Assembly: GCA_016748015.1 (NCBI GenBank)
Contig: JAAOMT010000072.1
Coordinates: 190,299-254,298, forward strand
Reading direction: 5' to 3'
DNA: 64,000 nt
From: Geosiphon pyriformis
Taxonomy: Eukaryota; Glomeromycota; Glomeromycetes; Archaeosporales; Geosiphonaceae
In this document: positions 10,990 through 21,887 of the stretch, piece by piece
Layout: each line of letters starts with the position of its first letter
Position numbering within the stretch: position 1 is the first letter of the stretch
Notes under the pieces: model-generated
Told to the model about the DNA's origin: nothing
Seen by the model: only the letters and a program-made list of their open reading frames with translations
Database searches by the model: none
Program-made: the position numbers and the translations under genes

Positions 10990-11450
10990 CACATGTTGCT
11001 AGTACTTGCATGTGTTGCCCATTCTGGCTGAGTACTAATTTTTGAGTCATCTAATTGAGCATGGCATTAGTTTTGGACAGCCAGTCATTACCAACTAGGG
11101 CTTAGTATTAGGTGGCATCCATTATTAGAACTTTGATGGATACTATGATACTGTTGATTTCTATAGAAAAATTATTTATCTTACTGATAGGTGTTTTTGT
11201 GGTACCATCAGCAATAATAATTCTAGCACTGGCAGTTCGATCGGCAACCTAATTGATCCATGAGTTGTCGTGTAATAATGCTGTCTGCTGAACCACTGTC
11301 AAGAATAAGTTTAATGATATGTCCATCAACTTTTGCATTAGTGTACATGGCAGTAATTGGTTTTTTTTTAAGAGCAGCGCCACTGATAATGGTGTGCTGA
11401 ATGATTCTTCGAGTTCAAATGGAAAAATCACTACTAACAATTTGTCATTT
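10990..11450 (-). pseudogene. Retropepsin-type aspartic protease, element H (broken)
   Basis: The minus-strand translation near 11350-11225 contains MYTNAKVDGHIIKLILDSGS followed by ADSIITRQLMDQLG, the DSG active site of a retroviral-type protease that would process Gag-Pol. The flap and C-terminal half follow with frameshifts (ALVGNDWLS-like sequence near 11085). Its position just after gag and before the cysteine-rich segment fits a Ty3/gypsy element. The active-site triad is intact, but the frame is interrupted. Confidence 0.75.
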
Positions 11451-11938
11451 GTGATGGTTACTGGAGGTATGTTGCTCGTAAGTGGCTGCTGTTGGTTGAG
11501 TTCCGGTTTGTTGGTTTGGACATCTTCTGAAGTAATCAGAAGACTTAAGTAGTTCTGAGAATTTGGGTTTTGGATAGAACCAATACCCGGATTCTGCTGT
11601 CAAGAGCCTAATGGTTGGTGAAAAAAGCTGAGGATCAATTGATGAACAACTATCGCCGATCTCCAGTTTTGAGTGATTCTAGGTCTTGGGTTTTCTAATG
11701 ACATTTGAGTAGGGTTTTGGGGTGGTGTTTGACTTGGTTGTTGGGGCTGATAAATTATTTGGGGTTGCGGCTGATAGATTACTGGTGGCTGCAGTTGATA
11801 AATTAGAGGTTGATATACTGGTGGTTAATAGATTGGTTGCTGTGTCATTGGCAGGTAAGTGGTTTGATATTGGTCTTGATTTGGGTAGTAATTCTGAGTC
11901 TAAAATTTGTGATCAGGGTTTCAGTATTGATTTTCCAA

Positions 11939-13631
11939 TCATAGATTGTTGCTATAAAATCTGCAGTCTGCTCTTATGTGTCTTTGTTTACCACAGTTGT
12001 GGCAAACACGCATTTCTGGCTGCCACGGCTGATTAGGTGCTGCTGATAATGATGATGGACACAATTGATTTTGGAAATGATTTGTGTTTCCTGGATTATT
12101 GCATTGTTGTAGTGGTTGATAAATTGTGCGATTGTTAGCTAAGTATTTCTCTAATTTCTGATTAATTGAATCACTGAATTGTTTTAATTTGGAATCCAAT
12201 TCAGATGATCTATTTATTACTAGGTTCATAGTGTGGGCGTGATTGGCTTCTAATTTGACAGATTCAAAATCTTTGGTGTGTGTAACTGCATCTTGGAGAG
12301 TGGCTGAATGCAATGAGTGTATGTGTTGCAGGATGCTACTGTACAGGCCACAGATAAATTGATTGAAAATTTGTGAAATAATTAGCATTAATTGCTTGGA
12401 TTTGTCACAGATTTCTATGGAAGCGTCCCAGATATGTGGTAACTGCTTCAGTTTCTCCTTGTTTAATTGTAGTGAAAGTGTTGACTAATCTGTTGATGCT
12501 ATTGTTATTGCTAAAGTATCTCAAAAATTCTAGTTTGAAAGTGTTGAAATCTTGGGGTTTGTTAACCAGGCTTTGATACCATGAATTCGCTGTATCCTTG
12601 AAAAAATAAGATATGGCTTGTATGGCTCTGGTGTCATTCCATCCATTGGCTGCGATGGTTTTTTCTATATTATTTAGCCAAACTTGTGTATCGTTCTCTT
12701 CACCAGTAAATTTGTCGAGCTTTATAATTGGTGCGTATGCCATTTGTTGTTGTTGCTGTGGTAGAAGTTGTTGTTGTTGTTGAGGTAGTACTGGGGGTGG
12801 TTGTTGATTTTGTTGGTTTGGTGTTTGGATGGGCTGGCCAATTGGTTCTACTGGTAGTTGATTAATGACAATAACTGAAGGCAAGTGCTGATTAATTACT
12901 TTGGGGTTTTGATTTTGCAGTGCTTGAATATTCGGGATTTTGATTTCTGGATTTTTTTGCTGAGTTTGAACATTTGGGGTTCCAAATTCTGGGTTTTCAA
13001 GAATTGGGTTTTGGTAAGTAAATTCTTGATCTTCCGATTCTTCTTCCTCTTCGTTTTCAGATAGTTTCTATGGGGTAGTGGTTCCAAAGTCTGGTTGAGG
13101 CGGCAGTAATTGAATTTCTGATGGTGTTGGTGATCACAATTTAAATCCCTCAAAATATTTGCCATATGGTTTTAGTAGATCTGTTTTCCTTTGTTTACTT
13201 TGGAATGGGAATTGTCCAAATGTTGATATCATGTTTAATGTGGATGCATTTGCTGATGTTATATTGATGGCACTTCCCAGTGTGTAGTGATAAGATGGAG
13301 CAGTTGGTAATTCAATTTTTGTTTTCTTCCAAGTGGGTGGTTGTATCCTTTTGAGTGTTATCATTGGTGTTTGTAGTTTTCCTTTGCCTTTACTGGCGTA
13401 AATAATTGGATATCTTTGTTGGGTGTGATGTTCAATTTCTTTGTTGATTTCAGTAATAATGGATGCAAAATTATGATTTGTTGGTAAGCTGGTATTTTGG
13501 ATCAATTCATTGTAAAAGGTTTTTCTTGCTGATTCAGTGTTTATTGGTATTCCCAATAAGTAGGCAATTCTCTCGTTAACATAGAAATTGAAGGCTGATT
13601 CTGCAGATATGTGATTATGGTTTAATCCCAA
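11939..13631 (-). pseudogene. Gag polyprotein of element H (broken)
   Basis: Four open pieces (13134-13631, 12896-13165, 12405-12884, 11939-12388) form gag. The piece 12405-12884 starts with a proline/glutamine tract (two runs of five Q) and continues with a capsid-like domain: KLDKFTGEEND, WLNNIEKTIAANGW, SYFFKDTANSWYQSL and LRYFSNN, typical of Ty3/gypsy Gag. A CCHC knuckle (CHNCGKQRHIRADC) lies at 11963-12004. Gag would form the particle shell and bind element RNA. Several stops and frame changes separate the pieces. Confidence 0.85.
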
Positions 13632-13740
13632 GTGTTAACAGTAATGTTGAAATAAGGATTTCGTGAATCCTAAATGGTTTGCTCCTATGTTTTCTGATTC
13701 TGCCACTTTTGAATGGAGTTGTTGGTGCTGATTCTCTGTA

Positions 13741-13767
13741 GGATTATATCTCACAGAGAGCACCAAA
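13741..13767 (-). other. tRNA primer binding site of element H
   Basis: On the sense strand, two bases after the 5' LTR, the sequence is TGGTGCTCTCTGTGAGATAT and continues. Its complement ends in ...AGAGAGCACCA, as a mature tRNA 3' end would. The complement also extends into a plausible T-arm (CTCAC pairing region), longer than the usual 18 nt. I cannot identify the tRNA. Confidence 0.6.
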
Positions 13768-14644
13768 TATTACAAATGACAATTTCTGGTATTAGATTAA
13801 ATAACAAACCCATAACTTGGTGCTCAAAGCTATTCTCATTGTTGATAATCTGAAGGTTTGATATCTGAAGGTTTTGTATCTAAAGAGTTTGGTTGAATTT
13901 TTTGTATAATGGACAAAGATTCAATGGTAATAGTTTTATCTGTAGCTTCCCAAAACTGCAGTTTCATCAATTTCTTTCTCAGCTTGGTGGCTGGTATTCC
14001 TTCTGGTAAGCTATCCTCAATCGAGTGTTCTACCCTTATTTCTGGGTCTTTTACCAGTTACATTTATCCTGACATCAGTGCCCCGTGCATTAATTCTCAA
14101 TAGAGTTAGTAAACAACAATAAAATCAAAACAAGAAAATAAAGAAAAAAAAAAAAATAAAGAAAAAAAAAAATAAGCCAAGGTGATTTGCAAGTTAGTAT
14201 TCCATTAATAGTCATGATCAAGAGCTATTGTTCCAGTGTGGTTAAGTATTAATTATTATCAATATGAAGTGTTAATAGTGGAAATGGATTTGAGATAACA
14301 AATAGTTATTTATTAAATGATTGTGATTTGGAGAGTTGCTTAGATTAAATCTAAACTGAAAGGTCTCTCTTTTCAGCTTCTAATCCTACTGCTATATATA
14401 CATAATTGAGATTCCTTAATTCCTCAATTCTTCACAACAAGAATTCTGGGATTCCTGGAATCCTGCAATTTCTTTGAGAGGAATTCTGGAATTCTGGAAT
14501 CCTGCAATTCCTTGTGAGAATCCTGTAATTCCTGGAATCCTGCAATTCCTGAGAGAAATCCTAGAATTCCACATTTTACTACATCTACTTCTGATTGGCT
14601 AATAACTATGCTAATATATATTCCCTATATTTCTATAAGTAACA
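13768..14644 (-). repeat. 5' LTR of element H
   Basis: 877 bp, the partner of 4548-5405. The terminal TG has become TA (TATTACAAATGAC) and the other end is AGTAACA. The sequence directly outside is GCAT, the target duplication. Short tcctg/gaattc repeats at 14420-14570 correspond to those in the other LTR. Confidence 0.93.
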
Positions 14645-14697
14645 GCATAGTGTATTAGATAGTGTTTGGGTATACTTTGTTAAAACATAAAAAAAAA
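14645..14697 (+). mobile_element. 3' tail of LINE B beyond element H
   Basis: GCATAGTGTATTAGATAGTG and the following bases up to the A-run at 14689-14697 continue the 3' UTR of LINE B. They match the corresponding segment of copy A at about 1917-1975. This confirms that element H inserted into LINE B. Confidence 0.75.
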
Positions 14698-16213
14698 ACA
14701 ATATTAAAATTAACTTTAATATATCTTAAAAAAACTTTAACTGAAGAAAAACCAATAGTTAAAGATAAAAAAAATGTTTTAAAAACTATTAAAACAGTTT
14801 TATATTATCAATATTAAAAAAAACATTTTTAAAATATTTTATTTGGTTGTTTTTACAACAAAAAACATTTTTTTGTTAAAACTTATTATAAAAAAAATAA
14901 CATTAAAATTTTTTTACTCTTTATTTTAATTGTAATTATAAAATTAAGAAAAAAAATAATTAATTTTGTTATAATAAAAGTTTTAATTTAATTTATTAAT
15001 AATAATAATTCTAATATATTAAATAATATATAATATAATTTTAATTAACTTAAATAATTGATTACATATAAATAAAACATAAACTATAATTATTTTTTGT
15101 TATATTCTAATAAATAATAGTTAAATTATACTTATTATTGCAAAATAAAATAAAAATATATAAACAAAATAATTTATTTAATAATAATTTTTTTGTTTTA
15201 TTAATTTAATAAAATATATGAATAAATCAGATTTGAAAAATTTAAATAGATTTAATTTTTAATAAAGTAATTTAAATTTTATTTGAATAACTGGTTATTA
15301 TAAAAAACACATAAATTAAACTTATAATTTAAAAGTAAAAACAATTTAAGTATTAGTAAAATCATATTTATTTAAAGCATAATAATAAAAATTTTTATAA
15401 AAGCAAAAAATAAGTTCTAATAATATTATAAATTATAAATATATTGGTAAAAAAATTTTAATTTGGTATTTTGTAAAAAACTTGTTATTATAATATAATG
15501 TAATTTTAATTAAAAAGTACATAATTTATATATAATATAATATATATATATATTGCATATAAATAAATAATAGTTGAAATATATTTATTAAAGCAATTAA
15601 AAAATATATTTGCAAATATATTTAGAATGTTTTAGAATAAGTTTTTCCTTTTAATAATAAATTTTTAAATTAGTTAAAACAAAATAGTTTTTATTCATTT
15701 TTTTAAAAACTTTTGTTAAATTTTGTTTTTATTTATATTTATTAAAAAAAGATAATATTCAATTTTATAATAATTAGAATTTATACATTAAATTACAAAA
15801 TGTTGTAATTAATATGAGATTTACAATTTATGAATTAATTATAAATTAATTGAAAACTTTTTTACTTTCCGAATTTTTAATTGTAATATCATTTTTAATT
15901 AATAATTAAGTCAACAACCTGATTAATAACTAAATTAATAATTAATCAATAATTAATTAAAAAATAAGTGTAAAAATTAATATATCGAATATAACTAAAT
16001 ACGTGAATTGAATGGTTAAAATCTTTATATTATTAATTAAAGTAATATAATTTCTTAAAATATTTATAAATATAAAAAAACTTATTTTGGTTAAATAATT
16101 TGATGTGTTTCGATTTTCAGATTAACAAAGAATTTCATACATATTAAATATTGGCATTAATTTAAAATATTAAAAATATTTAACAAAACCATGTGTAAGT
16201 TTTTTTTGAAATA
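14698..16213. other. Extremely AT-rich intergenic DNA
   Basis: About 1.5 kb in which nearly all bases are A or T. There are no ORFs above 60 codons, no recognisable transposon protein, RNA gene or repeat array. It contains short tata/aatta-type low-complexity runs (for example 15530-15555). It could be a decayed transposon or plain intergenic DNA. Confidence 0.7.
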
Positions 16214-17127
16214 CAGGGCGGTGACAAAAACATTGAATAATTTTATTTGAAATATCTCTCTCAATTTGTTATATGTCTCCTTTAATAAAGATAATAGCTT
16301 CAATTCTGCCAAGTATAAAACTAATTAATGTTTGGTATAGTTTTTGAGACACCGTATTCTATTTTTAGTTCCAATTCTTAAATATTAGATGGTTAAGGAT
16401 TGCGTTTTCGAAATCCTGATTCAACCAAAAACTATAATTCTTCAATAATATAAGGTCAGACCTTTTTTTGAATTAAAGAAAATTTGGGCAATTTCTGAAG
16501 GTATACTGGAGCATTTTCCTCTTGAAAAATAAACTTGGTGTGCATGTGCCTTGAGTGTGGTATAACATAACTTCACAATGAGTAATAGTAATCGAACCGT
16601 TTAATGGAATAGTCCTAACCAATTAATAAAAAAACCAACATTTTTGCTGAACTGTGAAGATGTTGATTCATCTGACCAATGACTTTTTTCCAATCCAATG
16701 TCTGTATTTTTAGCAAAATCGAGTATTTTAGCCTGGATTCCAATCGAAATTAAAGGTTTCTTTTGTGGAATACAAGCGTGAATTTCTTCTTTTTTTTAAA
16801 GCGTATTGACACTATTTGGTGATTATTTTGTTTGGAAAAAAGTTGTTAAATTGATTCGCCGAGATTTTTTATTGTAAGAATTGTTGGATTTTGGACTGGA
16901 TGATTCGAAAATGTCCAAGCCTTGTTTTTGGTGAATTTTTATTTCATAAAGTTCGTGAAACAGTTGTTTGCTATTTTCGGCATGAAAAACGTACCATTTC
17001 GCGTGGTAAAACGTGACAATCACAAGAAACTTGTTTTTCTTAATCCTAATTTAACCAAACATTCCAATGGTTCCTATTTAGGCAAAAAAAACCCTTCCAC
17101 GAAAATATTCAATTTTGTCACCCACTG
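16214..17127 (-). mobile_element. Tc1/mariner element, decayed copy
   Basis: 914 bp between matching terminal inverted repeats: CAGGGCGGTGACAAAAACAT at the left and the complement of CAGTGGGTGACAAAATTGAA at the right. Each end is flanked by TA (16212-16213, 17128-17129), the Tc1/mariner target. The interior carries a transposase remnant on the minus strand. Its TIR sequence differs from the neighbouring element at 17166, so it is another family. The two elements are only 38 bp apart. Confidence 0.75.
16240..17090 (-). pseudogene. Tc1-type transposase remnant
   Basis: Only fragments can be read. At about 16750-16620 a frame gives KPLIS ... LDFAKNTD ... HWSDEST, resembling the first catalytic block (W-SDES) of Tc1 transposases. 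Further fragments near 16500-16440 (RNCPNF) resemble the NSPDLNPIE block. The open stretch 16823-17023 on the same strand belongs to this remnant. Stops and frame changes are frequent and no complete DDE triad survives. Confidence 0.55.
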
Positions 17128-17165
17128 TATTTATCAAATTAAAAACAAAACTTCCCATTTACATA

Positions 17166-17197
17166 CAGTCTGGGACAAAAAAAATTGGACAAAAAAA
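17166..17197 (+). repeat. Left terminal inverted repeat of the Tc1/mariner element
   Basis: Begins CAGTCTGGGAC and continues through an A-run to TTGGACAAAAAA. It is the inverse of 18404-18435 with a G/C difference at the sixth base and a one-base difference near the inner end. Confidence 0.9.
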
Positions 17198-17344
17198 TGC
17201 ATCTTACAAGATTTGATCTAGTTTAACCAATTTTGGTTAGATTGTGGCGAGGTTAGTTGGAAATGAATGCGAAGGTAAGTGGCTATTGGCTTATATATTT
17301 TTTTTGTGCATTTTATTAATTTTTTTTTTAATTCTCGCGCGAAA

Positions 17345-18290
17345 ATGGCAACATCCAAGCAAGAAATGCAACGACAAACAGTATTGTATTTTTGGAACCA
17401 AGGAATACGAATTGCAGCGGAAATACAGAAGCGAACAAATATACCACGTTCTACTATTTACAATATTCTTAAAAAACCGGGGTGGTGGAGCATGCAGGTG
17501 GAAATGGTCGGCCAAGAAAGATTAAAGGGGTTGCTTCGCGAGTATTACGATCGTACATCAAACGGGATTCCTCAATTTCAACGAGAACTTTGACAACAAA
17601 GTTGTCAAAAATAAATGTAGAGGTATCCTATAGAACAATTGGGAGGCATTTAGCATTTCTTGGTTACAAAAAAGACCTTCCTCGGGCCATCCCAATGTTT
17701 ACTGATAAACATAAAGAGAGGCGTTTGGAATGGGCTTACCAACACTTGAATGACAATTGGGACCGAACTGTTTTTACAGATGAAACGGCCTTTTGTTTAT
17801 TCCGGAACACACTAGAGCGTTGGTATAGAGGTTTACGGCCCACCCGTGCCATTCCAAAAGATCGAACAAAAGTCTTTGCTTGGGGTGGTTTCTATAAAGG
17901 AGGAAAGACAAGTTTATTTTGTTTTACTGGAATAATGGATAGTCATTTTTACATAGAAATTCTTCGTACTCACCTGCCTGAAATTAGAGGAATGCTTGGG
18001 CGTAGGTGGCGGTTCCAGCAAGACAACGATCCGAAACACAAAAGCAAAGTTTCCCAAGCCTTTATAGCTGCCAATATTAATAATGTTCTTGACTGGCCTG
18101 CCAACTCACCCGACTTGAACCCTATTGAAAACTTGTGGGCTATTGTTAAGAATAAGGTAGAAAAGCGAATGCCCGAAAATTGTGACCAGTTAATGAAGAA
18201 GAGTGGCGGATGATTTCCGGATCTACCCTTATCGGGTTAGTAGGATCAATGAAACGGCGTTGAGATGGTGATTGCGAATAAGGGGGAAAG
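17345..18290 (+). pseudogene. Tc1-family DD34E transposase, frameshifted
   Basis: The protein starts at ATG 17345 (MATSKQEMQRQTVL) with a helix-turn-helix (IQKRTNIPRSTIYNILKK). The frame is lost around the A6 run at 17471-17476 and resumes in another frame at 17482 (VVEHAGGNGRPRKI, a GRPRK hook). The catalytic blocks are FTDETAF, QQDNDPKHKSK and NSPDLNPIENLW. There are 34 residues between the second D and the E, which defines DD34E. A second one-base shift near 18198 breaks the C-terminus, since the EEEWR-type continuation lies in another frame. Otherwise the coding region is clean, so inactivation is recent or the shifts are sequence errors. Confidence 0.9.
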
Positions 18291-18403
18291 AATATCATAT
18301 TAATATTCTATTAATTTTTTTTAATAAAATAATGTGCTTTTTATCTTTCTAATGATATATTTTTTGTAAAATTTGGTCCATTAATTAAAGCACAATAATT
18401 AGT

Positions 18404-18435
18404 TTTTTGTGTCCAATTTTTTTTGTCCCACACTG
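18404..18435 (-). repeat. Right terminal inverted repeat of the Tc1/mariner element
   Basis: Inverse copy of the left terminal repeat. It ends TTGTCCCACACTG, followed by the TA target copy. Confidence 0.9.
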
Positions 18436-18672
18436 TATCTCCTTAAAAGTCTTTTACAGTTCAATTATTTAATTCATTTTAGCCAACAATAAGATTCTAT
18501 TCATGAAACCTGTTGAGCAATTATTTTGAAACTTAAAAAAGATTATTTAGATTAACCTAAGTTCAGGAATTCAGAGTTTCATATTTGCAACCTCCTCTGC
18601 CTTGAATTCAATCCTAAGACAATGAAATATTTTTAGACATATATCAATAATATTTAGCAAAATATTTAATAA

Positions 18673-21600
18673 TTAATCAAACCTGAGGCTTAAAACTTTT
18701 CTGGCTTCAGTTACCGTAAGGCGCCATGTAATTGGGCTACTTGACTTTGAACCAGTGCCCCAGTAATCATAAATTTCCAAGAGCTATTTAAAAATAACGG
18801 ATTGAATAAAGGCATAATATTTGCCAGAATTTTGTAATGGTTAGTGAAAATAGAAAAATACTCACACTTTCTAGATTAAGCAAGGTCGAGATCTGATTTA
18901 ACCTAGTGAATTTATCACGAAAAGACCACTGTATTTTAGCGGAAAAATAGCTGTTAACGGACCTGAGATCTTTATCGAACCTCAGAGCACCCAGCTAAAC
19001 ATTAGGTAAAATAATTACAAATCAATAATATTGGATTTGAAAAAAAAAGCTTTGTGGCAAGGAAAATGAATTTTTCATAACCTGATTAAACTTGGTGGCT
19101 AAAACTGTCTTTTCCCACATGTTGAGTAATGAATCCAAAAGATGAATCATAAGTTGATTATAATTATTCTGGGTGAAAGTCACCTAATTAAAAGTTAAAA
19201 AATGTAATTAACAAAATTTGAAGCAGGAGAAATCACGAATTCTCAGACAAACCTTGTATATGTGTATTAATGAGTCAAATCCGCTAACAAACCGTTTGGC
19301 GAAATTATCATTTGAGTCTTGTTCATGGTATTCATCTTCATCAAGAACATACTTTATCCCTTTGTAAGCTTCTTGTAATATTGGCCTGATACGTGGCTTC
19401 ACTAATTGGATGAATAATTGTTCAACCCCACTCTAACATTTACTAGTTAATAGATTATTTTTGATCTTTAAACTTAATAAAATTGGTTCCTCCTTACATT
19501 TAAAATCTGTTTAAACTTGCTAATCGCAGATTCACTGAGCCATGAAATTGATTTTTGCACCTTTATATTGTAGTCCTCTTCCGCAGATAATGGTGCTAAT
19601 ATTTTATTGGCATCATTTTGAAGCTCAGACGTTAGTCGTTCAATATAGTCACAGCTGACATCCAAGTTATTCAGCAAAATCTATTTTTTGGTATCCCGTC
19701 CCCCACAATATATTATTAATTAAAGCAAAATTCAAACGTAAAAGCCGTGACCCAAATTAAACCTACTTAAATACCATGTAAGAGACTTTAGCATCCTTGT
19801 TATCGTTTGAAGCGAAAGAGCTCATCAACCGTTTTTGAATAACTTTAATAAACTCATTTTCAAGGCTTTGGTGAATCAAATTGATCATTGTAGAAATGCA
19901 ATCAATATTAGAAGTAGATAGGGCTCGGGACAGGCTTCTTTTAAGAATATAAAATACGTCATCTACGCAGCTCGAGGTAGAATTACCATCTTCATTCCTA
20001 TCCATCTCCATTGCCTAAAGGTAGGAAACTCATGTTTCGAAAATATTTTGAAAAATGGATAAATGTAACCATGTTGTTTACCTGCTCAATCGCTCTCCTT
20101 AAAAAATATTCTTCAATAAGAATATAATCATGGATCAACATCTTGATTTGTTTCGAAAGACCACTCTTGCTTAAAAGTCCTATAGTTTTAAAATCATCCA
20201 TCTCTTCAATAGACATATCTGTGCCGCTGTCCTTCATAGCTTTGAATTCTGACTTTTGAAATTTGTAGGAAGCCATGAATCATGTAATGTGAGACAAAAG
20301 AGTCTAATATATAAGAATACTGACTTTTGCTCTTGATTCCAAAAACCAAAAATAGAGATGGGTACGTTGGTTGATAATAGCTAATTCCGTCAATAATGCA
20401 TCAATTTCTCTAGTATCTGGCATATCATCCGTTACATTAAATTGTCCTGAATATTCTTTAGACTGGACCGAACGAAGAGGATTGATAGTACGTCTGGGAG
20501 TATTGTTGTATGAATGAATATCAGCCACCTATGAAAATCCAAAGTAAACCTCATATGAATGATCATAAAACCTGAGAGATGTATGTATACCTTTCTCTGA
20601 AGTTGTTTCTCGTCACTGAATGTGTTAAGAATGATACGACTCTGTTTGTCACACTCATCCTGGATTCTTTCAATAACCCGAATGATCTTCCCTGGTCCAT
20701 AATGCGTTTCAACCACCGGATGATGCTGATCAATAATTAGAGCGATATTTTCAAAAAGTTTGGTAAGAGTTTCAGCGTAAAAGTTAGCGCCGATAGCTAA
20801 AAGTAAAGGGCCATTAGAATTTGATTAATTATGAGGCTTGTGTTTTACTTTCTAGAACCTCTTACCTGTTTTTGCCAAGTTTTCTTGGCTTTTTCCACCA
20901 ATTATGCCACAAACAAAATTTGAATATTTATCCAAACCCTCTTTCTCTTTACCAATCAATGGAAAAAGTCGAAAAAAACGACTGATGTTGTTCTCGTCAC
21001 GAATCAAAACAGCGGAATCAAACTCCTTGGAGAATATGACAAAAAGTGTGTCCTTAGCATCGGAAAGAGTTTTTTTGGGAATATCAGGATATTCAGAAGA
21101 TGGTACAGCATTTTCTGCAAATTCGCCCTCAAGAATACTCGGATCCAAAGCCATTGTCCGATGAATATATCCAGCAGCTGCTTCATAGTCTTTGATCTGC
21201 ATCGCTGAATGTATTCCATTGATGCACAATTTTAATTTTTGAACATTCTCCACCTCAGTAATTGTTTCTTGAACTCGTGACTGTTCTAGGTCTAGTTGCC
21301 GAACTTGGGCGCTAATCCTCTCAGCTACAATCGAAGTTCCGTTTAATATATTCATAAGGTCAGTGGCTTGCGAAGAAAGGGAGCTCAGTTGTGGCCTAAG
21401 AAATTACCAAGCTTATATACCTTGGGCCGGAGCACTGATGCTAACAGTTCAAGACGAGTGAAACGATCTCCATAACCTACCTTAGAGCTTCCATTTTTTC
21501 CAATTTCGCTTCTAGTTCCCCTCTTCTTTCAAGTAATACATCAAGATCCACATCAACCTGGTTCTCCTCTAAGTCTAAAACCCTCAGACAGTCTTGAATC

Positions 21601-21677
21601 ACTTCAACATTTGTTAGGGATCTTAGGTAATCAAGCGAGAGTTGGGAAGCTTCTCTATTAGCGAAAGTCTCGGACAT
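18673..21677 (-). CDS. COG4: Conserved oligomeric Golgi complex subunit 4
   Basis: Eleven exons read well: 21677-21481, 21395-20866, 20796-20591, 20528-20325, 20252-20082, 20014-19775, 19680-19498, 19432-19253, 19183-19082, 18994-18866 and 18783-18673. Joined they keep frame and give 750 aa, close to the family's usual size. Recognisable COG4 blocks: the N-terminal coiled coil (QLDLEQSRVQETITEVENVQ), VVETHYGPGK, EEYFLRRAIEQ, CVDDVFYILKRSLSRALST then DCISTMINL, and the C-terminal IYDYWG ... TWRLTVTEARKVLSLRFD. COG4 is part of lobe A of the COG tethering complex, which acts in retrograde transport within the Golgi. The start MSETFAN is the only ATG that gives a normal N-terminus. It shares a 210-bp upstream region with the CENP-Q-like gene. 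Confidence 0.95.
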
Positions 21678-21887
21678 GTTTAGCCGTTTATAGGTAAGGA
21701 AATCAAATAACAGATAAACAAATTGGTTTAAAAAAATTGAGGTCACATTTTTTTTATATGCTATTGTAAATACAATAAGTCATCTGGTTCGAACCTTGAA
21801 AATATTTCAAACAATTCGAGTTTGTTTAACGGATATTTTCACACTACTAAATTTTATCACCAGTTCACCCAGTTTATTAAAATACAA
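21678..21887. promoter_or_regulatory. Divergent promoter region between COG4 and the CENP-Q-like gene
   Basis: The 210 bp between the two start codons must contain both 5' UTRs and promoters. It is AT-rich, with a pyrimidine/T-rich run near 21745. I see no specific factor site. Confidence 0.5.

Larger units (their letters stand above)
4548..14644 (-). mobile_element. Ty3/gypsy LTR retrotransposon H (complete, decayed)
   Basis: A 10.1-kb element bounded by direct LTRs of 858 and 877 bp and a perfect 4-bp target duplication GCAT (4544-4547 and 14645-14648). It is transcribed leftwards. Order along the sense strand: 5' LTR, PBS, gag with CCHC knuckle, aspartic protease, cysteine-rich segment, dUTPase, RT, RNase H, integrase, GPY/F-like tail, an extra ORF, polypurine tract, 3' LTR. 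Many stops and frameshifts make it non-autonomous now. It sits inside the 3' UTR of LINE B, so it is younger than B. LTR differences are almost all transitions. Confidence 0.95.
17166..18435 (+). mobile_element. Tc1/mariner element, nearly intact
   Basis: 1270 bp flanked by TA at 17164-17165 and 18436-18437. The terminal inverted repeats match over about 30 bp with a few differences (CAGTCTGGGACAAAAAAAAT against CAGTGTGGGACAAAAAAAAT). It encodes one DD34E transposase gene on the plus strand. It lies about 240 bp beyond the COG4 stop codon. Excision or insertion would be by cut-and-paste at TA sites. Confidence 0.92.

Noticed and set aside
10695-12036. Plus-strand open frames (10695-11045, 11319-11552, 11722-12036) as host genes
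   Set aside because: They lie antisense to gag and protease of element H, whose motifs (CCHC, DSG) are on the minus strand.
16823-17221. Open frames on both strands here as a small host gene
   Set aside because: They lie within or between Tc1/mariner TIRs and show only transposase remnants or low complexity.
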